From: Vibrio ichthyoenteri ATCC 700023
Lineage (GTDB): Bacteria; Pseudomonadota; Gammaproteobacteria; Enterobacterales; Vibrionaceae
Reading direction: 5' to 3'
DNA length: 55,024 nucleotides
NCBI RefSeq assembly: GCF_000222605.1
Contig: NZ_AFWF01000069.1
Span: 1 to 55,024, forward strand
Below are positions 8,128-16,045 of the stretch, piece by piece (position 1 is the first letter of the stretch; each line of letters starts with the position of its first letter). Below the pieces are notes generated by a model. That model was given only the letters and a program-made list of their open reading frames with translations. It did no database searches and was not told where the DNA came from. A program made the position numbers and the translations under genes.

Positions 8128-9048
8128 TTGGAACCGAAATTAGTTATTGTGTTAAATGAGTTCTTCTATGTTGCGAAAGGTTTGGTGGTGATTATTGCCA
8201 TTGTGTCGGTGATCACCGGCATCATGCGCGAATACATCCCTCAAGATAAACTTCAAGCAACACTGACCAAGCATGACAAGTGGGGTACCCTGCTTGGGGC
8301 TCTATTTGGTATGTTAACGCCATTTTGTAGTGCGGCTGTTGTGCCTGTTACCATGGCAATGGCGTCGATGGGAGCATCTCTAGGGACGGTGATGAGCTTT
8401 ATCATTTCAGCCCCGTTGTGTAACTTCATCGTATTGGCGATGATTTACGCTGCGTTTGGTCTGAAAATTACGGTGGTTTATTTCTTAATCACCTTTATCG
8501 CTGCTGTACTGGGTGGTTGGTTGATTTCGAAATCTCCGTGGAGAAATGAGATCAAGCGCGGCGATGAATTGGAAGACACCAAAGCAAAAGGTTGTAGCAG
8601 CAATAGCAGCAACGCGTGTGGTGGCACACCTTCTTCAGCATCAAGAATGCGTAATGCAATGAATGGCGGGTTTGCTTTGTTTAAACGCATCATCCCCTAT
8701 GTTTTGTTGGGTGCGGCGATCAGTGGATTCTCTGCCGCTTACTTGCCAGCTGACTTGGTTGAGAAATACGTGGGTGGTGATAGTTTTCAATCAATCGTGA
8801 TTGCTTCTTTGATTGGTATTCCTCTTTATCTACGAATTGAAATGGCAATCCCATTACTTAACGTTTTGATTGCGAAAGGAATGGGTATGGGAGCTGCCCT
8901 TGCACTAATTATTGGTGGTACGGGTGCCAGTTTGCCTGAAATCGCGCTAGTATCGGCAGTGTTAAAAAGAAAAGCAGTGATCGCGTTTGTTGGGATTGTG
9001 TTGTCGACCGCTATTATTGGTGGGGCAATTTTCCAATACGTTATATAA
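8128..9048 (+). CDS. Permease, ArsP/YraQ family (COG0701), TTG start
   Basis: 306-aa integral membrane protein with two blocks of about four helices (residues about 10-135 and 185-305) joined by a cytoplasmic linker. The conserved TPFCSAAVVPV (about 67-77) is the family counterpart of the PFCSC-type motif of ArsP organoarsenical exporters and YraQ permeases. The linker holds a Cys/Ser cluster (KGCSSNSSNACGG, about 154-166) that could bind a soft metal. Start: TTG 8128 is the only in-frame start that keeps the first helix; the next ATG would delete it. It is followed by an ArsR-type regulator, which supports a metal(loid)-linked export role. Substrate is not determinable here. Confidence 0.85.
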   Translation: MEPKLVIVLNEFFYVAKGLVVIIAIVSVITGIMREYIPQDKLQATLTKHDKWGTLLGALFGMLTPFCSAAVVPVTMAMASMGASLGTVMSFIISAPLCNFIVLAMIYAAFGLKITVVYFLITFIAAVLGGWLISKSPWRNEIKRGDELEDTKAKGCSSNSSNACGGTPSSASRMRNAMNGGFALFKRIIPYVLLGAAISGFSAAYLPADLVEKYVGGDSFQSIVIASLIGIPLYLRIEMAIPLLNVLIAKGMGMGAALALIIGGTGASLPEIALVSAVLKRKAVIAFVGIVLSTAIIGGAIFQYVI

Positions 9049-9055
9049 AGAGGTT

Positions 9056-9084
9056 ACGCCGCCCTAGTTGGGGTGGCGTTCTTA
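9056..9084 (+). terminator. Terminator-like hairpin between permease and arsR-type gene
   Basis: ACGCCGCCC (9056-9064) pairs with GGGTGGCGT (9071-9079) with one G-U pair, followed by TCTTAGTTT. It suggests the permease is at least partly uncoupled from the downstream regulator. Confidence 0.55.
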
Positions 9085-9153
9085 GTTTGGATTGTCATAA
9101 GTTTAAACAGTCATATGTTTCAACGGTAATGAGTTTATAAGGTAATCGCCACG

Positions 9154-9546
9154 ATGGACGAAAAGTATATTGATGCATTAAAAGCGTTGTCAGAACCAAA
9201 TCGCCTAAAGCTGTTTTGGTTGTTTCTTCATGTTGACGAATGCATTGCTGTCGCGGAAGCGATGGATATCATCGGTGACACGCAATACAACGTATCTCGT
9301 AATCTTAAAATGCTCTATCGTGCGGGATTACTGAATCACCAAAAACAAGGTAAATGGGTGTTTTATACGCTCAGAGAGCAGGGTGCGCCTCATTGCAAAG
9401 CTCTGGTTGATTCGGTGCGCTTTTTACCAAAAGATGATTTTAAAGATGTCACGAAGCGCTGTTTACAACGCTTGTCACTGAGAGTGGATGGCCAATGTGT
9501 GGTGGGGCCGGATAGTGAAATATGGCAGCAAAAGCTGAATGAGTGA
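9154..9546 (+). CDS. ArsR-family winged-helix transcriptional regulator
   Basis: 130 aa. An ArsR/SmtB winged helix covers residues about 3-90: ALSEPNRLKLFWLF, then the recognition helix region DTQYNVSRNLKMLYRAGLL, and the wing QKQGKWVFYTL. The classic ArsR metal site ELCVCDL is not kept; the corresponding stretch reads HVDECIAVAE with one Cys (Cys30), and further Cys residues lie at HCKAL, KRCL and GQCVV, so a soft-metal or thiol sensor using different ligands is possible. It is downstream of an ArsP-like permease and 8 nt before a pentapeptide-repeat gene. Likely represses the permease and possibly itself. Confidence 0.87.
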   Translation: MDEKYIDALKALSEPNRLKLFWLFLHVDECIAVAEAMDIIGDTQYNVSRNLKMLYRAGLLNHQKQGKWVFYTLREQGAPHCKALVDSVRFLPKDDFKDVTKRCLQRLSLRVDGQCVVGPDSEIWQQKLNE

Positions 9547-9554
9547 GGCTTGCT

Positions 9555-10004
9555 ATGAAGACGCTGACCCAATTAGAACTCGACGTTATTCTTGATCAGC
9601 ACAAACGGTGGTTGGCTAAACAAGGTGGCCATCGAGCAGTATTAAGCCACACAGATTTGAGTTACCTTGATCTGAGTGGGGCCGATTTGCGCTGTGCCAG
9701 CTTGATTCGCACTAACTTTAGTGCTGCGACGTTACGCCATACCGATATGAGTGAAGCGGATATCAGCTACGCGATTTTTCGCGATGCAGATCTTCGCTAT
9801 GCTGTTTTCCAAGACGCTGATTTACGCAATGCAGATATGAATGGCGCGCAAATGCAGTGCGTAGATTTTACCCGGGCTGATTTATATCGTACTGATTTTA
9901 GTACCGCGATTTTAAGCGAAGGGGCGTTTGATAAACCAGCACTAAGCGACACCATTATCACCCTGCGTGATGCAAATAGATCGAGCTGTTTTCATACTCA
10001 ATAA
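9555..10004 (+). CDS. Pentapeptide-repeat protein
   Basis: 149 aa. Residues about 30-125 are built of A(D/N)LXX-type pentapeptides (DLSYL DLSGA DLRCA ..., ADLRYAVFQDADLRNADMNGA), which fold into a right-handed quadrilateral beta-helix. The N-terminal 30 residues are helical (QLELDVILDQHKRWLAKQGG). Start ATG 9555 has TGAGG (9544-9548) upstream; that ribosome site includes the stop codon of the ArsR gene, so translation is probably coupled. Family members range from gyrase-protecting Qnr-like proteins to proteins of unknown role; length is well below Qnr (about 218 aa), so quinolone resistance is not implied. Role in the permease/ArsR locus is unknown. Confidence 0.88.
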   Translation: MKTLTQLELDVILDQHKRWLAKQGGHRAVLSHTDLSYLDLSGADLRCASLIRTNFSAATLRHTDMSEADISYAIFRDADLRYAVFQDADLRNADMNGAQMQCVDFTRADLYRTDFSTAILSEGAFDKPALSDTIITLRDANRSSCFHTQ

Positions 10005-10156
10005 CGAGGTTTAAGTTAGTCTACACGGTTTGCTGTTCGCTTATATTGAGTGCCGAGTTAAACTGTCGCTTCGCGGCTGCACATCACTTTTAGTCAACGA
10101 TTCAAGCTAGCGGATTTTTGCTAGCGATTGGTTTTATCTATTTTCGAGAAAAGACA

Positions 10157-10588
10157 ATGATTGTAGAAAATGTGCTTCCTGAAAATTATGCAGAAATGCT
10201 TAATGTTTGGGAAAATTCAGTCCGAGCAACGCACGATTTTATTTCAGAAGACGATATTGCGTTTTTTAAACCCATCATCATTGAGCAAGCATTCCCTGCG
10301 GTGACGTTACGATGTGTTAAAAGCGCGGGTGGTTCAATCTTAGGTTTTGTGGGCACCTATGATGCCAAGGTTGAAATGCTATTTGTCTTAAATGAAGCGA
10401 GAGGGAAAGGGGTAGGCACGTTGCTGTTGCAATACGCTATCGATCACCTTGCCATTACTCAAGTGGATGTGAATGAGCAAAATCCATTGGCGGTTGGTTT
10501 TTATCAGCACATGGGTTTCAAGATTACTTCACGTTCACCGCTTGATGATATGGGGAAACCTTTTCCAATTTTGCACATGACGCGATAA
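10157..10588 (+). CDS. yjaB: YjaB-like GNAT N-acetyltransferase
   Basis: 143 aa. ATG 10157 is chosen for GAGAAAAG just upstream. It matches the E. coli YjaB pattern from memory: ATHDFIS near the N-terminus, acetyl-CoA loop ARGKGVGTLLL (about residues 79-89), DVNEQNPLAVGFYQHMGF (about 103-120) and a C-terminal DDMGKPFPILHM. YjaB is a cytoplasmic acetyltransferase of poorly known substrate. It stands alone in its unit, with a terminator 35 nt after the stop. Confidence 0.85.
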   Translation: MIVENVLPENYAEMLNVWENSVRATHDFISEDDIAFFKPIIIEQAFPAVTLRCVKSAGGSILGFVGTYDAKVEMLFVLNEARGKGVGTLLLQYAIDHLAITQVDVNEQNPLAVGFYQHMGFKITSRSPLDDMGKPFPILHMTR

Positions 10589-10623
10589 GTCTCGGTTATT
10601 CCGTTACCTATTTGTCAGAAGAA

Positions 10624-10656
10624 GCGCCCAAAGCTAATAACTTTGGGCGTTTCCGT
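10624..10656 (+). terminator. Intrinsic terminator after yjaB-like gene
   Basis: CGCCCAAAG (10625-10633) and CTTTGGGCG (10641-10649) form a 9-bp stem with a 7-nt loop, followed by the T-rich TTTCCGTTT. Confidence 0.8.
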
Positions 10657-10815
10657 TTATGTGCCCATTCTCTTCTTGAATAGGTTCTGCTCTCTATCCA
10701 TACGAACAATAAATTTATTTGTTTTTTGGTGATATTTCGATATTCTATAATGCTGCATGAATTTTACCGCACCCGCAGTTGCACCTCGTCAACCTCAAAT
10801 ATTTATAGGTAAAAT

Positions 10816-11607
10816 ATGAAGTTTCCAACATCACTTCCTTCGGCTCACCAAACCCTACTTCAGCATATTGTTGATGTATTATCGCAAGATGCTCGTTTTT
10901 GTGGCATTGGTGTGAGTGGCTCTTACGCTTCTAATACTATGGATCAGTACAGTGACCTTGACTTAGTTATCGCCATTGACCCCATCCACTATGAAGACGT
11001 CATGGCACAACGTTTCCAAATTCTTAACCAATTCGATGATTTGCTAGCTGCGTTTACTGGTGAGCATGTCGGAGAGCCTCGCTTGATCGTTTCTCTATTC
11101 GGTGAAGCAGAGATTGTTCATGTCGATTTTAAATTTGTCTCGTTGCCGGATGCCGCTCAGCGCGTCGACAATACCCAAGTCGTGTGGGAAAGAAGCAGTT
11201 TGTTGAGCGATGTGTTTAGCACGCAAGCTCCGCATTACCCGCAACCTAACGCACAATGGATTGAAGACCGCATGTGGATTTGGACACATTACGCGGCAAC
11301 TAAAATCGCGCGTGGTGAGTACTTCGAAACATTAGAATTTCTCTCCTTCTTGCGTTTCAATGTACTGTCGCCTTTGGCTCTGCAACAAGCAGGCTTAACG
11401 CCATCTGGTGTGCGCACCATCGAAAAACGTTTGCCTGAATTTGCCGCTAAGTTGGTTAAGACCGTCGCGATGCCAGAGAAGGAGTCGTTGACATTTGCAT
11501 TAGGCCATTGTGTTAGCTTGTATCTCGAACTGCGGGAAAACGAAGAGGTTGTGATCAACGAACGTGCTCAAGCAGCCTGCGTGAATTATCTTCACAACCT
11601 GATGTAA
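10816..11607 (+). CDS. Nucleotidyltransferase-domain protein
   Basis: 263 aa. The N-terminal half carries the polymerase-beta-type nucleotidyltransferase signature: GVSGSYASNTMDQYSDLDLV (residues about 32-51), that is GS...SDLDL, with the two metal-binding aspartates, and a third acidic position probably in VHVDFKFV (about 101-108). The rest is helical. Such proteins include aminoglycoside-adenylyltransferase-like and MNT-type enzymes; no HEPN partner gene is adjacent, so a toxin-antitoxin pair is not supported. Substrate unknown. Start ATG 10816 has TAGGT upstream; TATAAT at 10746-10751 could be its -10 box. Confidence 0.82.
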   Translation: MKFPTSLPSAHQTLLQHIVDVLSQDARFCGIGVSGSYASNTMDQYSDLDLVIAIDPIHYEDVMAQRFQILNQFDDLLAAFTGEHVGEPRLIVSLFGEAEIVHVDFKFVSLPDAAQRVDNTQVVWERSSLLSDVFSTQAPHYPQPNAQWIEDRMWIWTHYAATKIARGEYFETLEFLSFLRFNVLSPLALQQAGLTPSGVRTIEKRLPEFAAKLVKTVAMPEKESLTFALGHCVSLYLELRENEEVVINERAQAACVNYLHNLM

Positions 11608-11671
11608 TTTATCGAGCTGAGTCAGCTTACTTATGGTGAGTGACTTGGCTTGATTAGGTCTTTCAGTTTTC

Positions 11672-11711
11672 GTGACTTTCTATCTGAGTTTTTTCAGCGA
11701 AAGAAAGTCAC
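11672..11711. terminator. Large hairpin between converging genes
   Basis: GTGACTTTCT (11672-11681) and AGAAAGTCAC (11702-11711) pair perfectly, and CTGA/TCAG forms an inner stem. It lies between the nucleotidyltransferase (plus) and phospho-glucosidase (minus) ends. Confidence 0.6.
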
Positions 11712-11726
11712 CGTTTACCGATCTGA

Positions 11727-13172
<1,446 letters not shown>

Positions 13173-13469
13173 TTAATTGAGCTTTTGTTCGATGCATTGC
13201 GCGTAGCTATTGGCTTTTAAACCATAGATGATTTGCACATGATGCGAATCCACGTGAACGATACCTATCGCGCCGTTATCTTTTAGGGCTTTTTCATTCA
13301 AACGTGAGATATCGTAAAGCTCCGGTCTTAATCTTGTCGCACATGCGCCGATTTCTTTTATGTTGGCCATACCCCCAAGCGCTTCGATAATGATACCGAC
13401 TTCATGTTCAAGGTTAGGATTCACGCGGGTTAAAGCCGTAAAAATTTTGCGTAATGCTGCAAACATCAT
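13173..13469 (-). CDS. Stand-alone PTS EIIB domain (glucose/beta-glucoside type)
   Basis: 98 aa, about the size of one EIIB domain of the Glc family. The phospho-accepting cysteine is kept in ACATRLR (Cys43), following IIEALGGMANI and followed by LKDNGAIGIVH and VQIIYG, all family landmarks. No EIIC, EIIA or regulator is present next to it; usually this domain is fused to EIIC in sugar permeases. It precedes the phospho-beta-glucosidase in an apparent two-gene operon. It may supply phosphate to an EIIC encoded elsewhere, or act as a phosphorylation-dependent sensor. Start may be 13469 or 13466 (ATGATG); the ribosome site is weak. Confidence 0.85.
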   Translation of the reverse strand: MMFAALRKIFTALTRVNPNLEHEVGIIIEALGGMANIKEIGACATRLRPELYDISRLNEKALKDNGAIGIVHVDSHHVQIIYGLKANSYAQCIEQKLN

Positions 13470-13801
13470 TTTAGCTCATGGTTATTCTATTTAGATGAGA
13501 TTATGCGCCGTCGCAAACCAGACGCCAGATGCAGATCGTCAAACAGTGAGCTAGATTCGGCAACGGTATTCTGATCGCTTATCTAACGACCGCGACAGGA
13601 TGGGAAATTATTTCCCTTACCGCTTGATTAGAGCACTTAATGATATCGATAAAATGATCGATTCAAAGTTCGAATAATTGAGTTAACTATCTGTAATAAA
13701 ATTCTTTTACTCTCATAATGAGACGCTTTGCTGCGATTAAATAGCGCTGCTCTGAATGAGGTCGGTAACGATTTCAGCGCGCTCCACTAATAAGGATAAG
13801 A
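13470..13801. other. Divergent intergenic region, EIIB operon / cpdP
   Basis: 332 bp with no gene. It holds the inverted repeat at 13602-13616 and two ATCGAT copies around 13643-13663. I see no convincing CRP site or -35/-10 pair. Confidence 0.55.
13602..13616. promoter_or_regulatory. Perfect inverted repeat upstream of EIIB operon and cpdP
   Basis: GGGAAA-TTA-TTTCCC is symmetrical and lies between the divergent starts at 13469 and 13802. Operator function is inference. Confidence 0.35.
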
Positions 13802-14803
13802 ATGGAAATGCTAAAAACGAAATTGGCGGTGCTAATCGGTTGTTTGTCACTCGGTGTCGCAATTAATGCGAGTGCAGCGGGATTTGAAACCGTTACTCTA
13901 GGCAGTAAAGGGGGCATTCAGGACGGCAACCTTACGGCTTTTATGCTCAAGAGCGAACTTGATGAGAACTATGTGTTGCTGGATGCGGGCTCGGTAGTGA
14001 ACGGCTTAATTGTTTCAGAGCAAAAAGGTGCGTTTGCGGATGTGAAAGTTCCGGAAGATTCAAAGTACACCAAAGTCGGTTATCTGCTTAAAGAAAAGAT
14101 TAAAGGCTATTTAATTAGTCATGCTCACTTAGATCATGTGGCTGGTATGATCATCAGTTCGCCTGATGACAGCAATAAACCTATTTACGGCTTGGCATCG
14201 ACGAACGAAGGGTTAATGAATAACTACTTCAACTGGTCGGCATGGCCTAACTTTGGTAACGAAGGTAATGGCTTTAAGCTTAGCAAATACACCTATACCG
14301 ATTTAACCCAATACCAATGGCAGGCAGTCAAAGGCACGACGATGCAAGTTATGGCCATGCCGCTATCGCATTCTGGTGGAGAATCGACAGCATTTTTGCT
14401 GAAAGATACCCAAGGTGACGTATTCGCCTACTTTGGTGATACGGGGCCAGATGCAGTAGAAAAGAGCGATGCACTTAATAAAGTATGGTCAACGTTAACG
14501 CCATTCGTTAAACAAGGTCAGCTAAAGGGTATGGTGATTGAAGTGTCGTTTACCAATGAAACGCCAGATAAAGCGTTGTTTGGCCATCTAACACCTAATT
14601 GGCTGATGAAAGAGCTAACCGCTTTAGAGTCGATGGCAGGTAAGGGTAGCTTGAAGGATCTTGATGTTGTGGTTAGCCATATTAAATACAGCTTGAAGAA
14701 AGGGGAAGACCCACAAGTTGTGATTAAGCGTCAACTTGATGCCGGTAATAAGCTTGGGGTGAACTTCCACTTCCCAATCCAAGGCGATGCGCTCGTCTTC
14801 TAA
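13802..14803 (+). CDS. cpdP: Periplasmic class II 3',5'-cyclic-nucleotide phosphodiesterase
   Basis: 333 aa. The N-terminus is a Sec signal peptide (about residues 1-27, ending NASAAG), so the enzyme is exported to the periplasm. HAHLDHVAGMIISSP (about residues 106-120) fits every position of the class II cyclic-nucleotide phosphodiesterase pattern, the metallo-beta-lactamase-like metal site; further ligands are likely in PLSHSGG and FGDTGPD. This matches the Vibrio fischeri CpdP type, which hydrolyses external cAMP to AMP so it can be used as a nutrient. Start ATG 13802 fits AAGGA 5 nt upstream better than ATG 13808. Monocistronic, with a terminator after it. Confidence 0.92.
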   Translation: MEMLKTKLAVLIGCLSLGVAINASAAGFETVTLGSKGGIQDGNLTAFMLKSELDENYVLLDAGSVVNGLIVSEQKGAFADVKVPEDSKYTKVGYLLKEKIKGYLISHAHLDHVAGMIISSPDDSNKPIYGLASTNEGLMNNYFNWSAWPNFGNEGNGFKLSKYTYTDLTQYQWQAVKGTTMQVMAMPLSHSGGESTAFLLKDTQGDVFAYFGDTGPDAVEKSDALNKVWSTLTPFVKQGQLKGMVIEVSFTNETPDKALFGHLTPNWLMKELTALESMAGKGSLKDLDVVVSHIKYSLKKGEDPQVVIKRQLDAGNKLGVNFHFPIQGDALVF

Positions 14804-14828
14804 GTTGCAATGCGATGTTTTTATTTTG

Positions 14829-14856
14829 AGCCCTACCATCTGGTGGGGCTTTTTTA
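14829..14856 (+). terminator. Intrinsic terminator of cpdP
   Basis: AGCCCTACCA (14829-14838) pairs with TGGTGGGGCT (14841-14850, one G-U pair), followed by TTTTTT. Confidence 0.88.
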
Positions 14857-14994
14857 TCTATGCAGCGAGGCAAACTTTGGTTGAATAGTGGGACTAAGGC
14901 ACGGAATGACGTTGGATTTTGTGAAGAAATGGACGTTGTTAAATATTTGCACACACTAGAATGAACCTGATTTACAACATGATAAGGAAGGATT

Positions 14995-15762
14995 ATGTCT
15001 GGTTTTGGTCAGCATTTATTAATTGATGGCGCTGAAATTTACTACCAAGAGTCGGGCAATCCTGATGGTCAACCGCTAGTGATGTTGCATGGCGGTTTGG
15101 GGAGTAGTGAAGATTTTGATGGGCTATTAGGTTACGTACCGGATGTGTTTAAAATCATCCGAATTGACCTACGTGGTCATGGTCGTTCAACGTTGGGTGA
15201 GTTGCCTTTGAGCTACGCCCGCTATCAGCAAGACGTTGAAGCGATACTTGATCATCTGCAAATTTATAAATTTCATCTATTTGGCTTTAGTGATGGCGGC
15301 ATTGTTGGCTATCGCTTGGCTGCACTCTATGATCACCGTCTGTTAAGTTTAACGACGCTGGGCTCTCAGTGGCGTTTACACCCTGATGACCCTTCAATCG
15401 AGCTCTTGCAAGATTTGACGGCAGAAGATTGGCAAGCAGAGTTTGAAGAGCAAGTGGCTCGCTACAATGAGATTAACCCCCAAGCTGATTTTAGTTTGCT
15501 TGTTGAAGAGGTGAAAGAACTGTGGTTAGACACATCTGAGAATGGATATCCTAATGAGCAAGTGGATGACATCAACTGCTCGACGTTGATCATTCGTGGC
15601 GACAGAGATGACTTATTCTCTCTTTCTGAAGCGATAACGTTAATCAGTCGCGTACCAGATTGTGAGTTTTTTAACGTCCCATTTACCGAACATGAAGCAC
15701 ATAACGAGTACCCTGAAGTGGTCGGTGAAGTGTTGCGTCGTTTTTTACAAATCAATCACTGA
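14995..15762 (+). CDS. Alpha/beta hydrolase
   Basis: 255-aa alpha/beta-hydrolase-fold enzyme without signal peptide. Oxyanion region HGGLGSSEDF (about residues 31-40), nucleophile elbow GFSDGG (Ser about 99), acid Asp probably in IIRGDRDDLFS (about 197-207) and catalytic His in FTEHEAHNEYP (about 226-236). The fold covers esterases, lipases and related enzymes; the substrate cannot be told. Start ATG 14995 is preceded by AAGGAAGG. Single gene between two terminators. Confidence 0.87.
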   Translation: MSGFGQHLLIDGAEIYYQESGNPDGQPLVMLHGGLGSSEDFDGLLGYVPDVFKIIRIDLRGHGRSTLGELPLSYARYQQDVEAILDHLQIYKFHLFGFSDGGIVGYRLAALYDHRLLSLTTLGSQWRLHPDDPSIELLQDLTAEDWQAEFEEQVARYNEINPQADFSLLVEEVKELWLDTSENGYPNEQVDDINCSTLIIRGDRDDLFSLSEAITLISRVPDCEFFNVPFTEHEAHNEYPEVVGEVLRRFLQINH

Positions 15763-15801
15763 TTGATTAACCATTAGACATATTGTTTATTTGTTTGTAG
15801 G

Positions 15802-15829
15802 AAAAGCCCCACATGGTTGGGGCTTTTTT
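15802..15829 (+). terminator. Intrinsic terminator of the hydrolase gene
   Basis: AAAAGCCCCA (15802-15811) and TGGGGCTTTT (15818-15827) pair perfectly around CATGGT, followed by more T. Confidence 0.92.
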
Positions 15830-16008
15830 GTATGCTTAGTTCCAAATATTTCATGAACTTATCTACATTTAACCTCTTGTGAGTCAATAAAAACGTGCTT
15901 TTGTTTTTCATATCGTGACAGAAGATCTCGATTTGACTAAAACCTGTTGTTTTTCTGCAAATAGCCATATCTGAAAACAAAATTTGCCGACTAAAATTAG
16001 TTTTCAAA

Positions 16009-16025
16009 GCTGTGATAACCACAGC
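16009..16025. promoter_or_regulatory. Inverted repeat in the chitinase leader
   Basis: GCTGTG-ATAAC-CACAGC lies 21 nt before the chitinase ATG. It could be an operator or a leader hairpin; function is not shown. Confidence 0.35.
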
Positions 16026-16045
16026 GATTTTTGTGGAAGTAGGAC

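Noticed and set aside
8967-9153. Genomic island or mobile element around the permease/ArsR locus
   Set aside because: No integrase, transposase, tRNA or flanking direct repeat was seen, and base composition does not look different by eye.
9555-10004. Qnr quinolone-resistance protein
   Set aside because: The pentapeptide protein is about 149 aa, too short for Qnr, and lacks its two-loop layout as far as can be seen.
10816-11607. MNT/HEPN toxin-antitoxin pair
   Set aside because: The nucleotidyltransferase is 263 aa, larger than MNT antitoxins, and no HEPN-type gene lies next to it.
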